DNA of 64,000 bases from positions 12,468,121 through 12,532,120 of the forward strand of contig NC_084817.1 of the NCBI RefSeq assembly GCF_963583255.1. The letters run 5' to 3'. Position numbers and translations under genes: made by a program. The notes under the pieces were generated by a model. That model was not told where the DNA came from and did no database searches. It was given only the letters and a program-made list of their open reading frames with translations. Each line of letters begins with the position of its first letter. The stretch's first letter is position 1. Shown here in pieces: positions 1-11,364 of the stretch. The stretch is from Pyrus communis (taxonomy: Eukaryota > Streptophyta > Magnoliopsida > Rosales > Rosaceae).

Positions 1-2292
1 TTATGTTTCTCTCGTTATTTTAGTCCTTTATGCTTCTTTTGTGTGTTTTCAGGTTCTAAGGGCCTAGGGAGCAAGAAAGTGCATTTTGAGGCCATTTGGA
101 GCATTTTTGGGCATGGATTGGATAGCTTATCCATGGAGCCAAGAGGATGGACGAATTTGAAGGCCTTGTATGCACTTGAAGACACAAAACAATGGCTCTA
201 GCCCAATCAAACACATTATGCCATACAAACCAACCTATTTTAGGCCCATTCTATGTACTTAAACCCTAGCCCTTTAAACTAATTCATTTATCACTTATCA
301 AACCATTCACTTATCACTCACCACATATCATTCACTTATCACTTAACATATCATTCATTTATTTCACTTCCTTACTCCTCTTAATTCCACATGCATTCTC
401 ACACATGCACATCATTCACTCACATTTCCACCATTCATTCTTTATTCCTTTCCAAACATCTCACATGCATTTCCACCTTCCTACTTCATCATTTCACCAC
501 ATTCTCCCTCTTTAACTCACATGCATTCATCATAATTCACAACACAAAACAACTTCATTGCCGTGGGTTCCCATTTCCTTTCCAAACATCTCACATGCAT
601 TTCTTCATTATTTCCTAACCCTACATGCATTATTTATTGCATCTTCACATGCATTCACACACACTTTACACATTCAAACCATGAGCTCCCATTCCTATAT
701 GCCATTTTCAGATTTCCACCCACTAACCTAGTCATCAACACATGCACTTCCACCTTTCATCCACAATGATTCATGATTCATTCACTTTGCATCCTTTAAA
801 TCACATACTTTTCCATCATTAATTAGCCACTTGCATCTTAAACAAACAACCATATGTTCCCTCCACTACTCCTATAAATACCCTTGCATTCATTCATTCA
901 ATTCATCATCTCATTTCATACACAACACACCACAAACACTTCCATCTTCTCCCTAGCCGTGAGTCCCATTTCATTTTCTGCATATTTTCTCTTCATTCTT
1001 CCATCTCCAACCACTCCCTACTCCATTCCACATACACCTAAAGCCCTTAAGCTCACCTTAGACCTTGTGCTACAACAACGAGGAAGAAAAGAGTGCTTAA
1101 ACGTTCATACAATTCAAGTTTGAGTTGTTGGAATGTTTAGGTGTTTCTTTGATTTCAAAGTTTAAATTTAATTCTCTTTGTTTTGTACGTATGAGAAGGG
1201 AAGAGAAGAGTGCCTAAACGTTCATACAATTCACATTTGAGTTGTTGGAATGTTTAGGTGTTTCTTTGATTTCAAAGTTATGAGGAACTAAACCCCCCTT
1301 TAGCTAGGGGGTGATTCGAAACTATGTTTATATTTGCATTTTGAATTGATTACGTTTGGTTGGAATTTCATAAGTTGTGGATTCAATTCGTTTAACTGTT
1401 TGATTGATAACTTATTTATGTATGTTCATTGAGATTGCAAGCTTAATTTTCATGCATAAATATGACGCTAGAATATAAGTGAATTTCACCTAATCGTTAT
1501 GAACTTATATTCACAAGTAGTAGAGGTTGCTTATAAACAATCGCGTTAAACGAATTCTTGGCATAAGTTTCATGCGTATTCCATAGTAACGAATGCCTCG
1601 TCGATGTTTATGATTTCCGTTAAACTTAATGATCTTGGTTAAATGTCTCTATCATGCGTATTCCATAGTTAGGGACTTTGATTAAGAATGATTTGGTTGT
1701 AATGCGTATTCCATTCAATCCAACGAATTTAGGGAAATCTGAAAGTTAATCTAAGCGGATCTAATTAACTTGGAGCATTGAGTTTCACAACTTATCGAAA
1801 GACCAACTGAGAGTCAATTTTGTTTGCAAGTGTAACATGTGTGGAGAATAACCCCTTGGCTATTCCATCATCCATATTTTTATCACATTCATATTTACAT
1901 TTTGCCTTTAATTATATTCTGTCTTTTTAATTTAATATCGTCCAACCACAATTCCCCCCCCCTATTTTGTTAAGTCTTAATCATTCGTATTTGTTTTATT
2001 TTTGTATCTTTAAGCTTTTGGAGTCATAAACAATTGCAAATTCGTTTAAATCAAGTTCTAGCTTGTATTTGAGTCAATTTGATTGTTTTAGACAATTTGA
2101 GTTTTTCAAAGCCATTCTGAGTCATAGTAGTCTTGTTAAGAGTATTTTAATTTAGTTTTTATGTTTTTAAGTCAATTTAGAAGGTTTTAGCAAGCCCTCC
2201 TAATCCCCGGTCTAGAACGATCCCTCACTTATCCATTCTACTACAATTGTCAAACGAGGGTTTAATTTGAGTGTCAAGTAAATCTCGCACCA
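1..2292 (+). repeat. Athila-family LTR, 5' end outside window
   Basis: This stretch matches, almost base for base, the two LTRs at 39679-41970 and 51956-54245. Position 1 corresponds to about base 49 of those LTRs, so roughly 48 bases lie left of the window. It ends CTCGCACCA where the others end CTCGCATCA. No tRNA primer-binding site follows, so it is either a solo LTR or a 3' LTR. Relative to the other copies it carries about 60 extra bases near 465-528. A TATA-like CTATAAATA lies near 871-879. The short C/T/A-rich frames at 391-1123 are low-complexity LTR sequence and not genes. Confidence 0.9.
1087..1290 (+). repeat. Internal tandem duplication of about 115 bp inside the LTR
   Basis: Two imperfect copies of a unit containing GAAGAGAAGAGTGC and CTAAACGTTCATACAATTC then GTTGGAATGTTTAGGTG occur back to back. 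The same duplication is present in the LTRs of the 39679-54245 element and, reversed, in the solo LTR near 54390-54600. It therefore predates these insertions and marks one LTR subfamily. The LTR at 13535-15627 has a single copy. Confidence 0.7.
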
Positions 2293-3653
2293 AAAACACA
2301 TCCTCAAGGACATTCTAAAATAGTTCAAGACCCATTGACCATAAGTCAACCGTCGGTCAAAGATCGACAGTAGGGTCTACACCTTGTATAACTCGACCCG
2401 GAAGATCCGCATATCAGATTTCCAATTCACAACTCCCAAAGATCCACCATATGCTTCAAGAATAACATATTAAAATTTCATTACGATCCAACGGTCGGAT
2501 CTCCGCCAATTGCCCAAAACCAAGTGGCGGTTAACATTTATTTTACTCACTTACAAATCCAAGTTGGGAATATCCGCACGTCGGATTCCCGATCCATAAA
2601 TTCCTATGATCTTTAAATATTACGTATTATAATGTGTCCAAGTTTGGTGACGATCCAACGGTCGGATCGTCGATTCACATTTTTATCAAATAACGTATCA
2701 TAACGAATTAAGGTTCCAACGATCAACCTACGTCATTCAAATATCAAAACTAAAATCAAGACATTCGACATAGCCTAAAAATAGCATTGGTGGCCCACTG
2801 GCCACGCGCCGCCGTGGGTGGCGGTCGGCCGTCCCGACCCGCTAAAAGATCCTACTAATTCCAAAAATTCTCAAACTTCACAGAAATGAAGATCTCAGTG
2901 AGCAGAGCAACTTTCATACCTGCCACGAAATCCAAAAGTGGACGGAAGATGGTCAATTTTGCCCACAAAGGCGGCAGTCACTAAAACTTCCCGTTGTCGA
3001 TTCATCGTCTACGGTGGACCAACGGGGTCAAGGTTGGTTGGGATTTGCTCTTGGGATGATGGGATACAAAGCCCAAGTGGTGGCATCGGCCATCGCTTTG
3101 CCGTTTTGCCGAAAAATCAAAAAGGGTGGCTAGGGCACCGTGAGAACTGTTAACTTTCGTGGCCTCAAACCGCCACATACAAAGGTTAATCAAGGTGGTT
3201 CTTGGGTGGATTTTGTAGAGGGGAATGAGAGTATATATATATATATTCATGTAGTACTGTTCTATAGAAAACAATAAGGGATTTACAATGAGGAGTTATT
3301 ACTGTTAGAAAGGTAATAGTTTGGTTTTACTGCCTACTCACACTTTCTGTTTTGTACCCCTTCAGGTTTTAACTGCTGAGTTCGTATCGACAAGGATATA
3401 TGGCGAATCTTAGTATTGGTGGCTACTTTTAAGGGTTTGATTCTTACCCACACTACTGTACTTTACTTATGCTCTGACATCGCGTGTGAAATGGGTTTGC
3501 TCCCACTTGTAGCGCACTCTGGTATTTAGACACTTTTAGGTTCAAATTTATTCACATTATACACTATCACATTTTATGGCTTCGTCACCTTCTAGGTGTC
3601 GGCCAGCACAGCTCGATTCTATATCCAAGTGAACTTTCCAGGTCAGGGTGTGT

Positions 3654-3655
<2 letters not shown>
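2293..3655 (+). repeat. 3' part of an unrelated LTR
   Basis: The sequence changes abruptly after the Athila LTR. It carries repeated GATCCAACGGTCGGATC-like blocks near 2485 and 2650 and ends in GGTCAGGGTGTGTCA, a typical LTR terminus in CA. The last 62 bases (3594-3655) closely resemble the end of the Cassandra-type LTR at 13380-15711. No protein domain is present, and the small frames at 2938-3274 have no recognisable content. Assignment to a family is not possible by eye; a Ty3-type LTR is the likeliest. Confidence 0.5.

Positions 3656-3703
<48 letters not shown>
3656..3703 (+). repeat. (TA)n microsatellite
   Basis: About 24 TA units directly follow the LTR terminus. A 20-odd base T run follows at 3741-3762. 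Confidence 0.95.
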
Positions 3704-3705
<2 letters not shown>

Positions 3706-3777
3706 AATTATTTATGTGCATCATCAGTTTAACTTTATGTTTTTTTTTTTTTTTTTTTTTGGTGTAGATCATGTCTG

Positions 3778-6323
3778 TTGTTAAAAGTGTTGAAGTGTGT
3801 ATATGAAAATTATGTAGTAGTTGTGCCACTTTATCCGCATACTAGTTATGAGGATTTGTGTGGGCAATTAACTTTTAGGTTTTCAAGTTCGTCATCAAGA
3901 GGGTTTTTGTTGAAATGCTCATTATATAGAGGTGAACCAAACTGTTTATTAGAGTGCAATGAAGATATTCAAACCCTTTTATTGGTGAATAATTTGATTT
4001 CAAATCCAGTTGTTGATGTTTATTTTCATGCTAAGAAGGAGATGTCTATTGTTTCTAACTTTCTACTAGTAGTGTGTTGCCTTCTTGTCGAATTGAAACT
4101 ACTAGTATGGGAGATGAGAACCAATATTTGGGTAAGTATGGCTCTTATGGACCTCACCATTCTGCAACAAATGAGTGACAGAGTTATATTTCTTATTAGG
4201 GTCAAAGTTATGAAGATGGTGCAGTTGAGTTTCGTAGAAAACTTACACAATACTCTATTGAGGTTGGTTTTGTTTTCAAGTTCACTAGGATTGATTGGAA
4301 GTGTGTTACTATTGTTTGTTCAAAGAAACTATCGAAGGGGTGTCAATGGTATGTTCATGCTGTTGTGCAACAGCCTAGTGGTTGTTTTATCACTAAAAAT
4401 TAAATACTATTCATACTTGCACTGGATGTATTCGTCAAAAGGAGAATAAAAGCTTTGGCCCTTCTGTTTTGTCCTCTTTGTTGGTTGCCAAGGTTCGTTC
4501 GAATCTGTCTATTAAGGTAAAGGATGTTATGAGAGAAATGAATGAGAGTTATGGTCTTGATATTAAATACCATGCAGCTTGGCATGGCAAACAGATTACA
4601 TATAACGAGGTTAATATTGATAAGACATTCTCCTTTGAATATTTGCTTGATGAGTTTGTGTGTGCCACTGATGGATCCTTTTGTGCACTAGAACTTGATA
4701 ATGATAGTAATCGATTTGAAAGGTTATTCATATCTTTTGGAGCTTGTGTTAAAGGATTTCGATGCTGTAGACCAATGTTGTTCTTTGATAGTACGTTTGT
4801 TAAAGGAAGATATATCGGTACTCTTCTTGGTTGTTGTGTTAAAAATGCAAATAATGGTAAGTTTTTTTAATTGTTATAAATTACAGATTTGTGATATCAT
4901 TTTGAATTTCAATATTTATTTATTTTGAAGAAACATGTTATTCTTTTTTGTGTAGATTTGTTTATTAAAGTGCTTTATCAGTTTAATAATGTGCATCATC
5001 TATTTATTAATGTGGAATGGATTAGGAAGCAGTTAATGGTTTATGAATCAATTTATGGGTGGGGAAGTTGTGGGGAGGGGGGCCCAATATACATCTAAGA
5101 ATTTCAACTTTTGATTAGCATTTGTGCATCATCAGTTTTTACAAACTGATTAATGACTCAATTTATTCTTTCTATGTTTTTTGTGTTATGAAATTGCAGC
5201 ATTAGTACTGTTATGTGCTAAACCTGTTTTGTGATGTAATTATTTTTTTTTTTTAGTATACAAAGATTTTCCCTGTGTGTTATGATATTGTTGACATAGA
5301 AAATGAAGACAATTGGATGTGGTTTGTTGAACATTTGACTCGGATATTAAATTACCAAAGAAGGAAGATCACGTTCATTACCGACCGACATCATGGGCTT
5401 TTGAATGCTATTCAAAAGTACTTCCTTACTGCTTCTCATGGTTTCTATATTTTACTTTTGAGGGAAAATTTAAAGAGGCGATGTGCAGGTAATAAGTTTT
5501 TGAATGATCAGTTGTGTGAGTATTTTAAAAATTGTGCATATGCATGTAATGTTGAAGATTTTGATGGGAATATTGAGAAAATGAGAAGTGTTAGCAGAGA
5601 TATTTCCGATTTATTTTTAGATGATCTTCCAGAATAACATTATTCTATTATACATTTTTGGAGAAATCGGTGGGGCGATATGAGTAATGCAATTGCAGAA
5701 TCATTTAACGCAATGATTTCTAAAGAGCATCACATGCCTATTCTTGATTTGATTGAATCAATTAGGGGAAGGTTGATAGTCATGATGCCCAACAGGAGGT
5801 GTGTTTTAGAAAAGTGGTTTTCTTTGTTATGTCCGAAAAAATAAAAAATAAAAAAAAAACAAAAAAAAGATGATCTTAGAGGTTTTGTTCAAGAAGGTAG
5901 TCATTGTATTGTTAGTAGGTCATCTAATGATGTATTTGAAGTTCGGGGGATAGAACTATTTTGTTGTTATGTTGGATCAACACCAGTGTTTATGTGTTCA
6001 ATGGAAGCTTAAAGGATTTCCTTGTGCTCATGCTTTGTAAGTAATTTTACATGATCATCGTGATATTGAGGATTTTGTGGATGACTGCTAGAAAGTTTCT
6101 CCTTATAAGCGAAGCTATCAGTTTCCTATTGTTCTAGTTTTTTACTTGAACAAGCCCACTTTTAGTCTACTAAATGCTCCTGTTAAGCCCCATCTTACAA
6201 GGAAACAATGTGGTAGACCATGTATTTATCATTACAAGTCTAAAAATGAGACAAGAGGTGTCAGATGTAGTCGTTGTCATTAGACTTCACACCACAAGAA
6301 GCACACATGCCAGGCTTTAATTT
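3778..6323 (+). pseudogene. Mutator-like (MURA) transposase, degenerate
   Basis: A broken reading frame with the expected order of MULE transposase parts. First comes an N-terminal region (3800-4030) containing RGEPNCLLECNEDIQ. The pre-catalytic region follows (4469-4856) with FFDSTFVKGRYIGTLLGC, which holds the first catalytic Asp. A GT-AG intron runs 4857-5256, then DNWMWFVEHL and FITDRHHGLLNAI with the second Asp (about 5290-5430). NRWGDMSNAIAESFNAMI (about 5670-5715) carries the third acidic residue. A SWIM zinc finger, CLCVQWKLKGFPCAHAL, lies near 5987-6037, and a C-terminal zinc knuckle starting CSRC is near 6265-6315. Frameshifts and stops occur after 4140, at 5635 and around 5840, 6090 and 6283. 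The product would cut and move the parent element; this copy cannot make it. Confidence 0.88.
4857..5256 (+). other. Intron of the MULE transposase
   Basis: The donor GTAAGT follows the conserved NANN codons and a T-rich acceptor ends in TTTTAG. Several copies of the GTGCATCATCAGTTT-type repeat lie inside it. Confidence 0.7.
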
Positions 6324-6879
6324 GACTTTTGGATTTTTTGTATTATTTTTTTGGAAGTTTGTTATTAGATCAGTTTTTTGTTATTTTTTGTGCAGAATAA
6401 GTTCGTGATTTTATGCAGAATCAAGTTATACGTTTTGTATGCAGCATCAGTTTTTTGTATTTTGCAAGTTTTGGTGTCCCAATTTATGAAGAATCAATTT
6501 TAGCATTGAGTTCACGTTTTTATAATAAGGTGTTATTGAAAGAAGCTTGGTATTCTCAATTTTGCAAATTTTCTATCATGGGGAAAATGAATAAACAGAT
6601 TGAAAAAGCTATGTAACATTTGAAATGGATAGATTAAAAAAGAAATGTAACATTCAAAAAACATATGTAATTTTTTTTTGCAAAAGTGAGTTATAACAAT
6701 GTAATTTTAAAGAACAAAGTTCATAACAATTGAAATGTTAGAAGTCTAGCTTCTTCTTTTTTGGTTCAAGATGATTTTTGTTTGTCTTTTACTTCAATTG
6801 CTTGTTTTTGTTTGTTTTTTACTTCAGTTGCTTGTTTTTCCTCCACAAACTTCATGCTCCAGCTCAATCTATGATGTAT

Positions 6880-8185
6880 TATTTGAGATGCAATATCACG
6901 ATGCAGACAGTTGCTTCCCGCATGGTTAAGAACTTTTTCATTTGTCTGCTTTTTGCTATTGTTCGGATGTAGTACAGCATAAAAACACAACAATCATCTC
7001 TGTAAAATAAGTTTGCATAATTAGCATGCAACATCAAGTTTAATAGAATTACCATGCGACATCAGTTAAAGCAGAATAAGTATACAGATTGAGTTATAGA
7101 ATAATATATAGCTTCAGTATGCAACATCAGTTATAGTAGACTCATTCAATTTCAATGACAATTAGTATTATATGGAATCTAATGATTGGTGTACAATCAT
7201 TTTATCGTTGAACATTTATTCATGATCAACAAATTTTAAGAATTCCAACAACATTAATATTTAGTCAGAATCATTTTACTATCTTATTCATTAGAAAAAT
7301 TAGCTTAACCATAAATATATAGCCAAGAACAATAATTCAATTAAAACAATCAAATACACAATTATACTTACGAGCCAAGCTAGATGGACATTGTTTATCT
7401 TCATCCATCTCAAAAGTTGCATTTGTTGGGCTCCTTCAAATGTAGTCATTTGTTAAATTCTCCCTTTCATTCAATGACAAATGGAATAACATGTCTCTGT
7501 TGTTGTACCAATCTTCACTCATTTTGACCTGTATACAAATTAAGCATAGGTTTGAAAAAATGTACTAGGGAATCACTGAAAATATAAGCGACACTGAATT
7601 TAGACTTACCACTTTATATGCATTGTCGTTGCGCATATTTGTTTCACCTTCTTGAAGGTTTTTTCTATTAGAATTGTAAAAGTTGAAACACCTCTCCTTT
7701 GTGTCGAACATAAGCAATGTGTAGTGTTCTTGATTTAGAAGAAGTATAAAAATTTTGCACAACTTCCATTTGTTCGTTTAATTGTTCCCCTAAATTATGC
7801 TTTAATTCTTTCATCTTGGCCTTATCATTTTCATCCTTGGTGAAGTTCATCTGTTTATTTATAACATAATTAGTATATAGATAATCAGTATGTAACATCA
7901 GTATGAATCATCAGTGTGGACATATGCATGAAACATCAATATGCAGTTTCAATGACATTCAATAGATTTTATCTCAATTCAATATTTATAACTTACAAAG
8001 AGATTGACCGAGAAGTAGAAGTTTTGATGATCCAAATTGCTTTCTTGTTCCCTGAGAATGTAGTTGTGTGCATTAATCATAGTATTTGTAACTCTGTCAT
8101 CTCTAAGGAATCCATCCATATCTTCTTTCATCACAATATTGTCATAGTAACTGAACTCATTTGCAGTTAATGACCAATATATGTC
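6880..8185 (-). pseudogene. C48 peptidase exons of the ULP1-like gene
   Basis: Four exons joined by canonical GT-AG introns are readable on the - strand: 8185-7997, 7850-7610, 7529-7372 and 6999 downward. The first carries MDGFLRDDRVTNTMINAHNY, the second HYTLLMFDTKERCFNFYNS with the catalytic His, and the last DDCCVFMLYYIRTIA with the catalytic Cys. The residue after that Cys is Cys where Gly is usual, and the Asp position after the His reads Asn (FYNS), so activity is doubtful even where the frame is open. A frame change is needed between 7730 and 7790. The splice sites being intact while codons decay suggests the gene was functional at insertion. Confidence 0.82.
7010..7150 (+). repeat. 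Dispersed KI-MULE repeat, cluster 1
   Basis: Three imperfect copies of a unit like ATGCAACATCAGTTATAG followed by AGAAT or similar lie between the exons. Related single copies occur at 3715, 4990, 5125, 6395-6450, 7880-7950 and 16430-16500. Confidence 0.65.
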
Positions 8186-8289
8186 CTTGAAATATAATAT
8201 ACTTAGAAATATGTAAACGCAGAATCAATATTTTAAAATATAACAGAAATTATAGATTTAGTTGTTGCTTACACTGGTGTTTTTTTCTA

Positions 8290-9867
8290 GAAAAGGTTGA
8301 TGGCTTTTTTGTCAATTATGGTTAGAAGAAAGTATGCTGGATGGTTTTTTTACTCATTTGATTCTCTTGTTTTCTCCATGGCAGTATAATAGAAATGCAT
8401 ATCCCTCTTTTTTTTCTTCTGGTTTTTTGCTTGATGCATTGGACCATTGTTCGAGTTTGAGGTTGAACAGGTGTTTGAGATTCTGTTAGTACTTTTTCTG
8501 GAGTTTGCAGAACCTGTTTTGACTGGATATCTACTTCTTGATCAGAAGCAATTACGATTTTGTCATTAGTTTTAACAGTTTTGTTTTCAGTTGCAGAATC
8601 AATAGCAGAATCTTGATGAAGGTTTCTCACTTTTCGTTTCTTTTTCTGTTTCAACCTCATTGATGAAACCCAAGGTCTTGTTTAGCTCATAAATTTCTTC
8701 TTGTTGGTTCTTCACCATTTATTCTAAAGAAATCTTCTCAGCTTTTAGAACTTGAAATTTATCTTTTATTTTTTCCATTTTTTCCATGTTGATGCATTAA
8801 AAGTTCACACTGCTTCTTGTAGGACTTTTCTTGCTACCATTCAAGGTCGATCTTCTCTTTCAGCAATCCCTTGCTCTTTTCTAGCAATTCATTCTTTTTT
8901 TCTTCCCATTTTTTTCTTTGTTGCCCTAATGCAGTGTTCTTCTTCTCCAGTTCACTTTTAGGTTTTTCCAAGGTTTTCTTCTCTTTTTTCAATTTCTTGT
9001 TTTGTTTTTGCAAGTCCTTATTATCCTTTTGCAAAGCATCATTCTCTTCAACAATTTTCTCAATTATAGAATTCTTGAAGTGACATGCGTTGATAACATT
9101 ATTCAACATCTAAAGTCGAAGTTTCGTCCTCCTTTTCCAATACTTTGTAGGATCTGTTTTGCTTTGAGAGAGCTCTTCTTGTGTTAATTCTTCTTTTGAA
9201 TTTTCACATTCACATTTTTCTTCACTCATAAGTGGAGCAAGAAGCCATTCATAGAATGTTTGTTGCTTCCTTTTCTTGATTGGCAATTCCTCGGGGTGAA
9301 CTGGTAGTTGAGGAACAGTTGCTGCATTTCCTTGTTGTTCATTAGCTTGAACTAGCAGTGAACAAACCGATTCTGCATTTGCTTTTTGTCCCTAGGGGTG
9401 AACTGGGATTTGAGGAACTGAGATGTTTGGAGCCACTTTTTTCACTGCCTCTTCTTGCACTATAAGAACTGATTCTTGGATTGAAGTACTTAGAGGCTCT
9501 TTTTGCATTGCCACTTCTTGCACTAGAGGAATTGATTCTTCAATTGAGGTACTTGGAGCCTCTTTATGTACTACCTCTTCTATATGGAAATTAACCATAT
9601 TACTGATCACCCTATCAATTTCAGTTGCGTCCATGTCTGTGATGTCAGCATTTCTTTCTTCATTTCCAACAGTTGGATAGGCAGAATCGTGTGCAACATT
9701 TTGTTCATCTTGGACTTGCTCAATTGGAATTTGGGTGCCAAAGAGACTTTGATTATCAACCAGTGTGTCAAAGTGATATTCATTTTCATTTTGGCTCACA
9801 CCCTCTCTATAAAGTCTAATCTTAAGTGTTTGGCTTTCCTTATCAAATATTGTATTTGTGTACCACT
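8290..9867 (-). pseudogene. Coiled-coil exon of the ULP1-like gene
   Basis: After an acceptor AG at 9868-9869 the - strand reads EQWYTNTIFDKESQTLKIRL and continues through an acidic, repeat-rich part. Three related units ending in variants of VPQIPVHP or a VQEEAV-type motif are visible. Two in-frame stops follow (near 9390 and 9108), then a long Lys/Glu-rich coiled coil (about 9109-8834, heptad-like EENDALQKDNKDLQKQNKKL). A frameshifted Lys-rich tail runs to about 8330. The region sits between the acidic N-terminal part and the protease domain, as in plant DUF1985/ULP1 proteins. Confidence 0.7.
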
Positions 9868-9914
9868 GCTCAATTTAGTTTTAGACTACATTTTCTGATT
9901 ATGGGTTGATGCTG

Positions 9915-11126
9915 CTACTGGGATTAAACGTTCAAGGATGTGGCTCACTTCACTTCAAAAGGTTTGGTCATGCATATGCATTTCACGTATATATTCTTGG
10001 TGCATTCTGTTTAGTATTATTGTCTAGTCAGAATTACTTGTTACTTTCCAGCTGACTAGGCACGTAAATTAAGAGCTGCCCATATGGGTTCCTGACAGCT
10101 TTCTGCTGATGGTCAAATCTTAGCCCTTAATCTTTTCTGATCAGTTTGTAGTACGACAAGTGTCTTTGGTAGGTGAAAAACAAACTGATGTTTTTGGGGT
10201 TAAGATCCCCCTGCTAGGGTTCTTTCTTTTTAGGGGTTCATAATTTATTTTAGAGAAAGAGGGTGCCTTCAAAACTTTGAGCTTGCCTCTTCTTCATTTA
10301 TGGAACCCTAGCGGCAAAACCAACTTCATGGATTAAACACACAATCATTGTATATTAGGGTTACATTGTTTTAAGGTTTTGCATTATGTTCTTAGTCTAG
10401 TTTTAAGCTTTAAATCGATTTTTAGACCAAGTTTTTGGATTCAAGTTAGATTCTTCATTCAATTGTTTGACTGGAGAAGCTGACTAGTCGTTTAAATCCA
10501 GATTTTATATGCATACCATAACATCATATGATTTCGTGATTTGAGTTGATATTCGTGTTAGAAGGTAAAGAGTTTAGGAGGAGCTACCACTTAGTGAAGA
10601 CCGAAGGAGTTCATCTTGTGTAAAGTAAGGTTGCACAAAGGTAAAGCTGCTTTGTAGATAAAGATTTAGGAATTGAGCTTGTGTGGTTAGGTTGCACAAA
10701 GGTAAAGCTGCTTCGTAGATAGGGATTTAGGAATTGTGCTTATGTGGTCTTTGTGTAAACCTTGTTTACACTAGTGGATTGGACTCGGTGGAGTGTCTTC
10801 AGTTTTTAAACCCAGAGGTGGGTTTTTTCTGGCCAAAAACATCTCGTGCAATTTATTGCTTTTCAAGTTTACTTATCTTACTCTTTGCTTGTGATATATG
10901 TTCATCTTTATTAGCAAATAGATAAGTCCATGCAACTAAGATTGTCAATCAGAATTAAAATGTGCACTGATCTGGATCTTAGTTAACTAGGAACCATTCA
11001 GTATACTGAGCCTTGAATTGACTACTTCCGTTGTGAGTAAACTAACGTATCTGATCTTAGTTGATGAGTGTTGCTGACTAGTCAGACAAGCACATATATA
11101 GATTTTAAATTATAGGTTATTCCACC
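9915..11126 (+). repeat. Ty1/copia-type LTR remnant
   Basis: Lying in the intron of the ULP1-like gene, this stretch has features of copia (Tork/Angela-like) LTRs as I remember them: GTTGCACAAAGGTAAAGC blocks, a GGATTGGACTCGGTGGAGTG segment, and a 3' boundary ATTCCACCTGGTACCAA that resembles a decayed copia primer-binding site (TGGTATCAGAGC expected). The exact 5' end and a TSD were not found, so it may be a solo LTR or a truncated element. The 63-codon frame at 10734 is not a gene. Confidence 0.45.
10629..10748 (+). repeat. 61-bp tandem duplication in the copia-like LTR
   Basis: Two consecutive copies begin GGTTGCACAAAGGTAAAGCT, with a period of 61 bases and a few substitutions. Confidence 0.85.
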
Positions 11127-11154
11127 TGGTACCAATTTCACTCTCCCTCCTGAT

Positions 11155-11345
11155 AGTATGCAAAATCAAGAATTAGTATGGATTATTACCTATACAAAGA
11201 TTTAGTATGTAGCATCATTTATGGATTATAATCACAAAGCTTCAATTTATAGTAGAATAATCATGCAACATCAATTATAGATTATAATCACAAAGCTTCA
11301 ATTTATAAACAGAATAATCATGCAGCATCAGTTATAGGAGAATCA
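11155..11345 (+). repeat. Dispersed KI-MULE repeat, cluster 2
   Basis: Contains two long near-identical units around ATAATCACAAAGCTTCAATT and several ATGCAGCATCAGTTATAG-type units. It continues at 13225-13379 on the other side of the LTR at 11365-13219, showing the LTR split one repeat cluster. Confidence 0.7.
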
Positions 11346-11364
11346 AGAATATGAATCAAATTTT

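Noticed and set aside
391..1123. Frames rich in His, Thr, Phe and Ser within the LTR (repeated at 40120-40800 and 52397-53077)
   Set aside because: They arise from CACATGCATTC-type pyrimidine-rich LTR sequence, shift frame between copies and have no domain.
2938..3274. Overlapping frames in the second LTR
   Set aside because: Low support: short, on both strands, inside LTR-type repeat sequence, no conserved motif.
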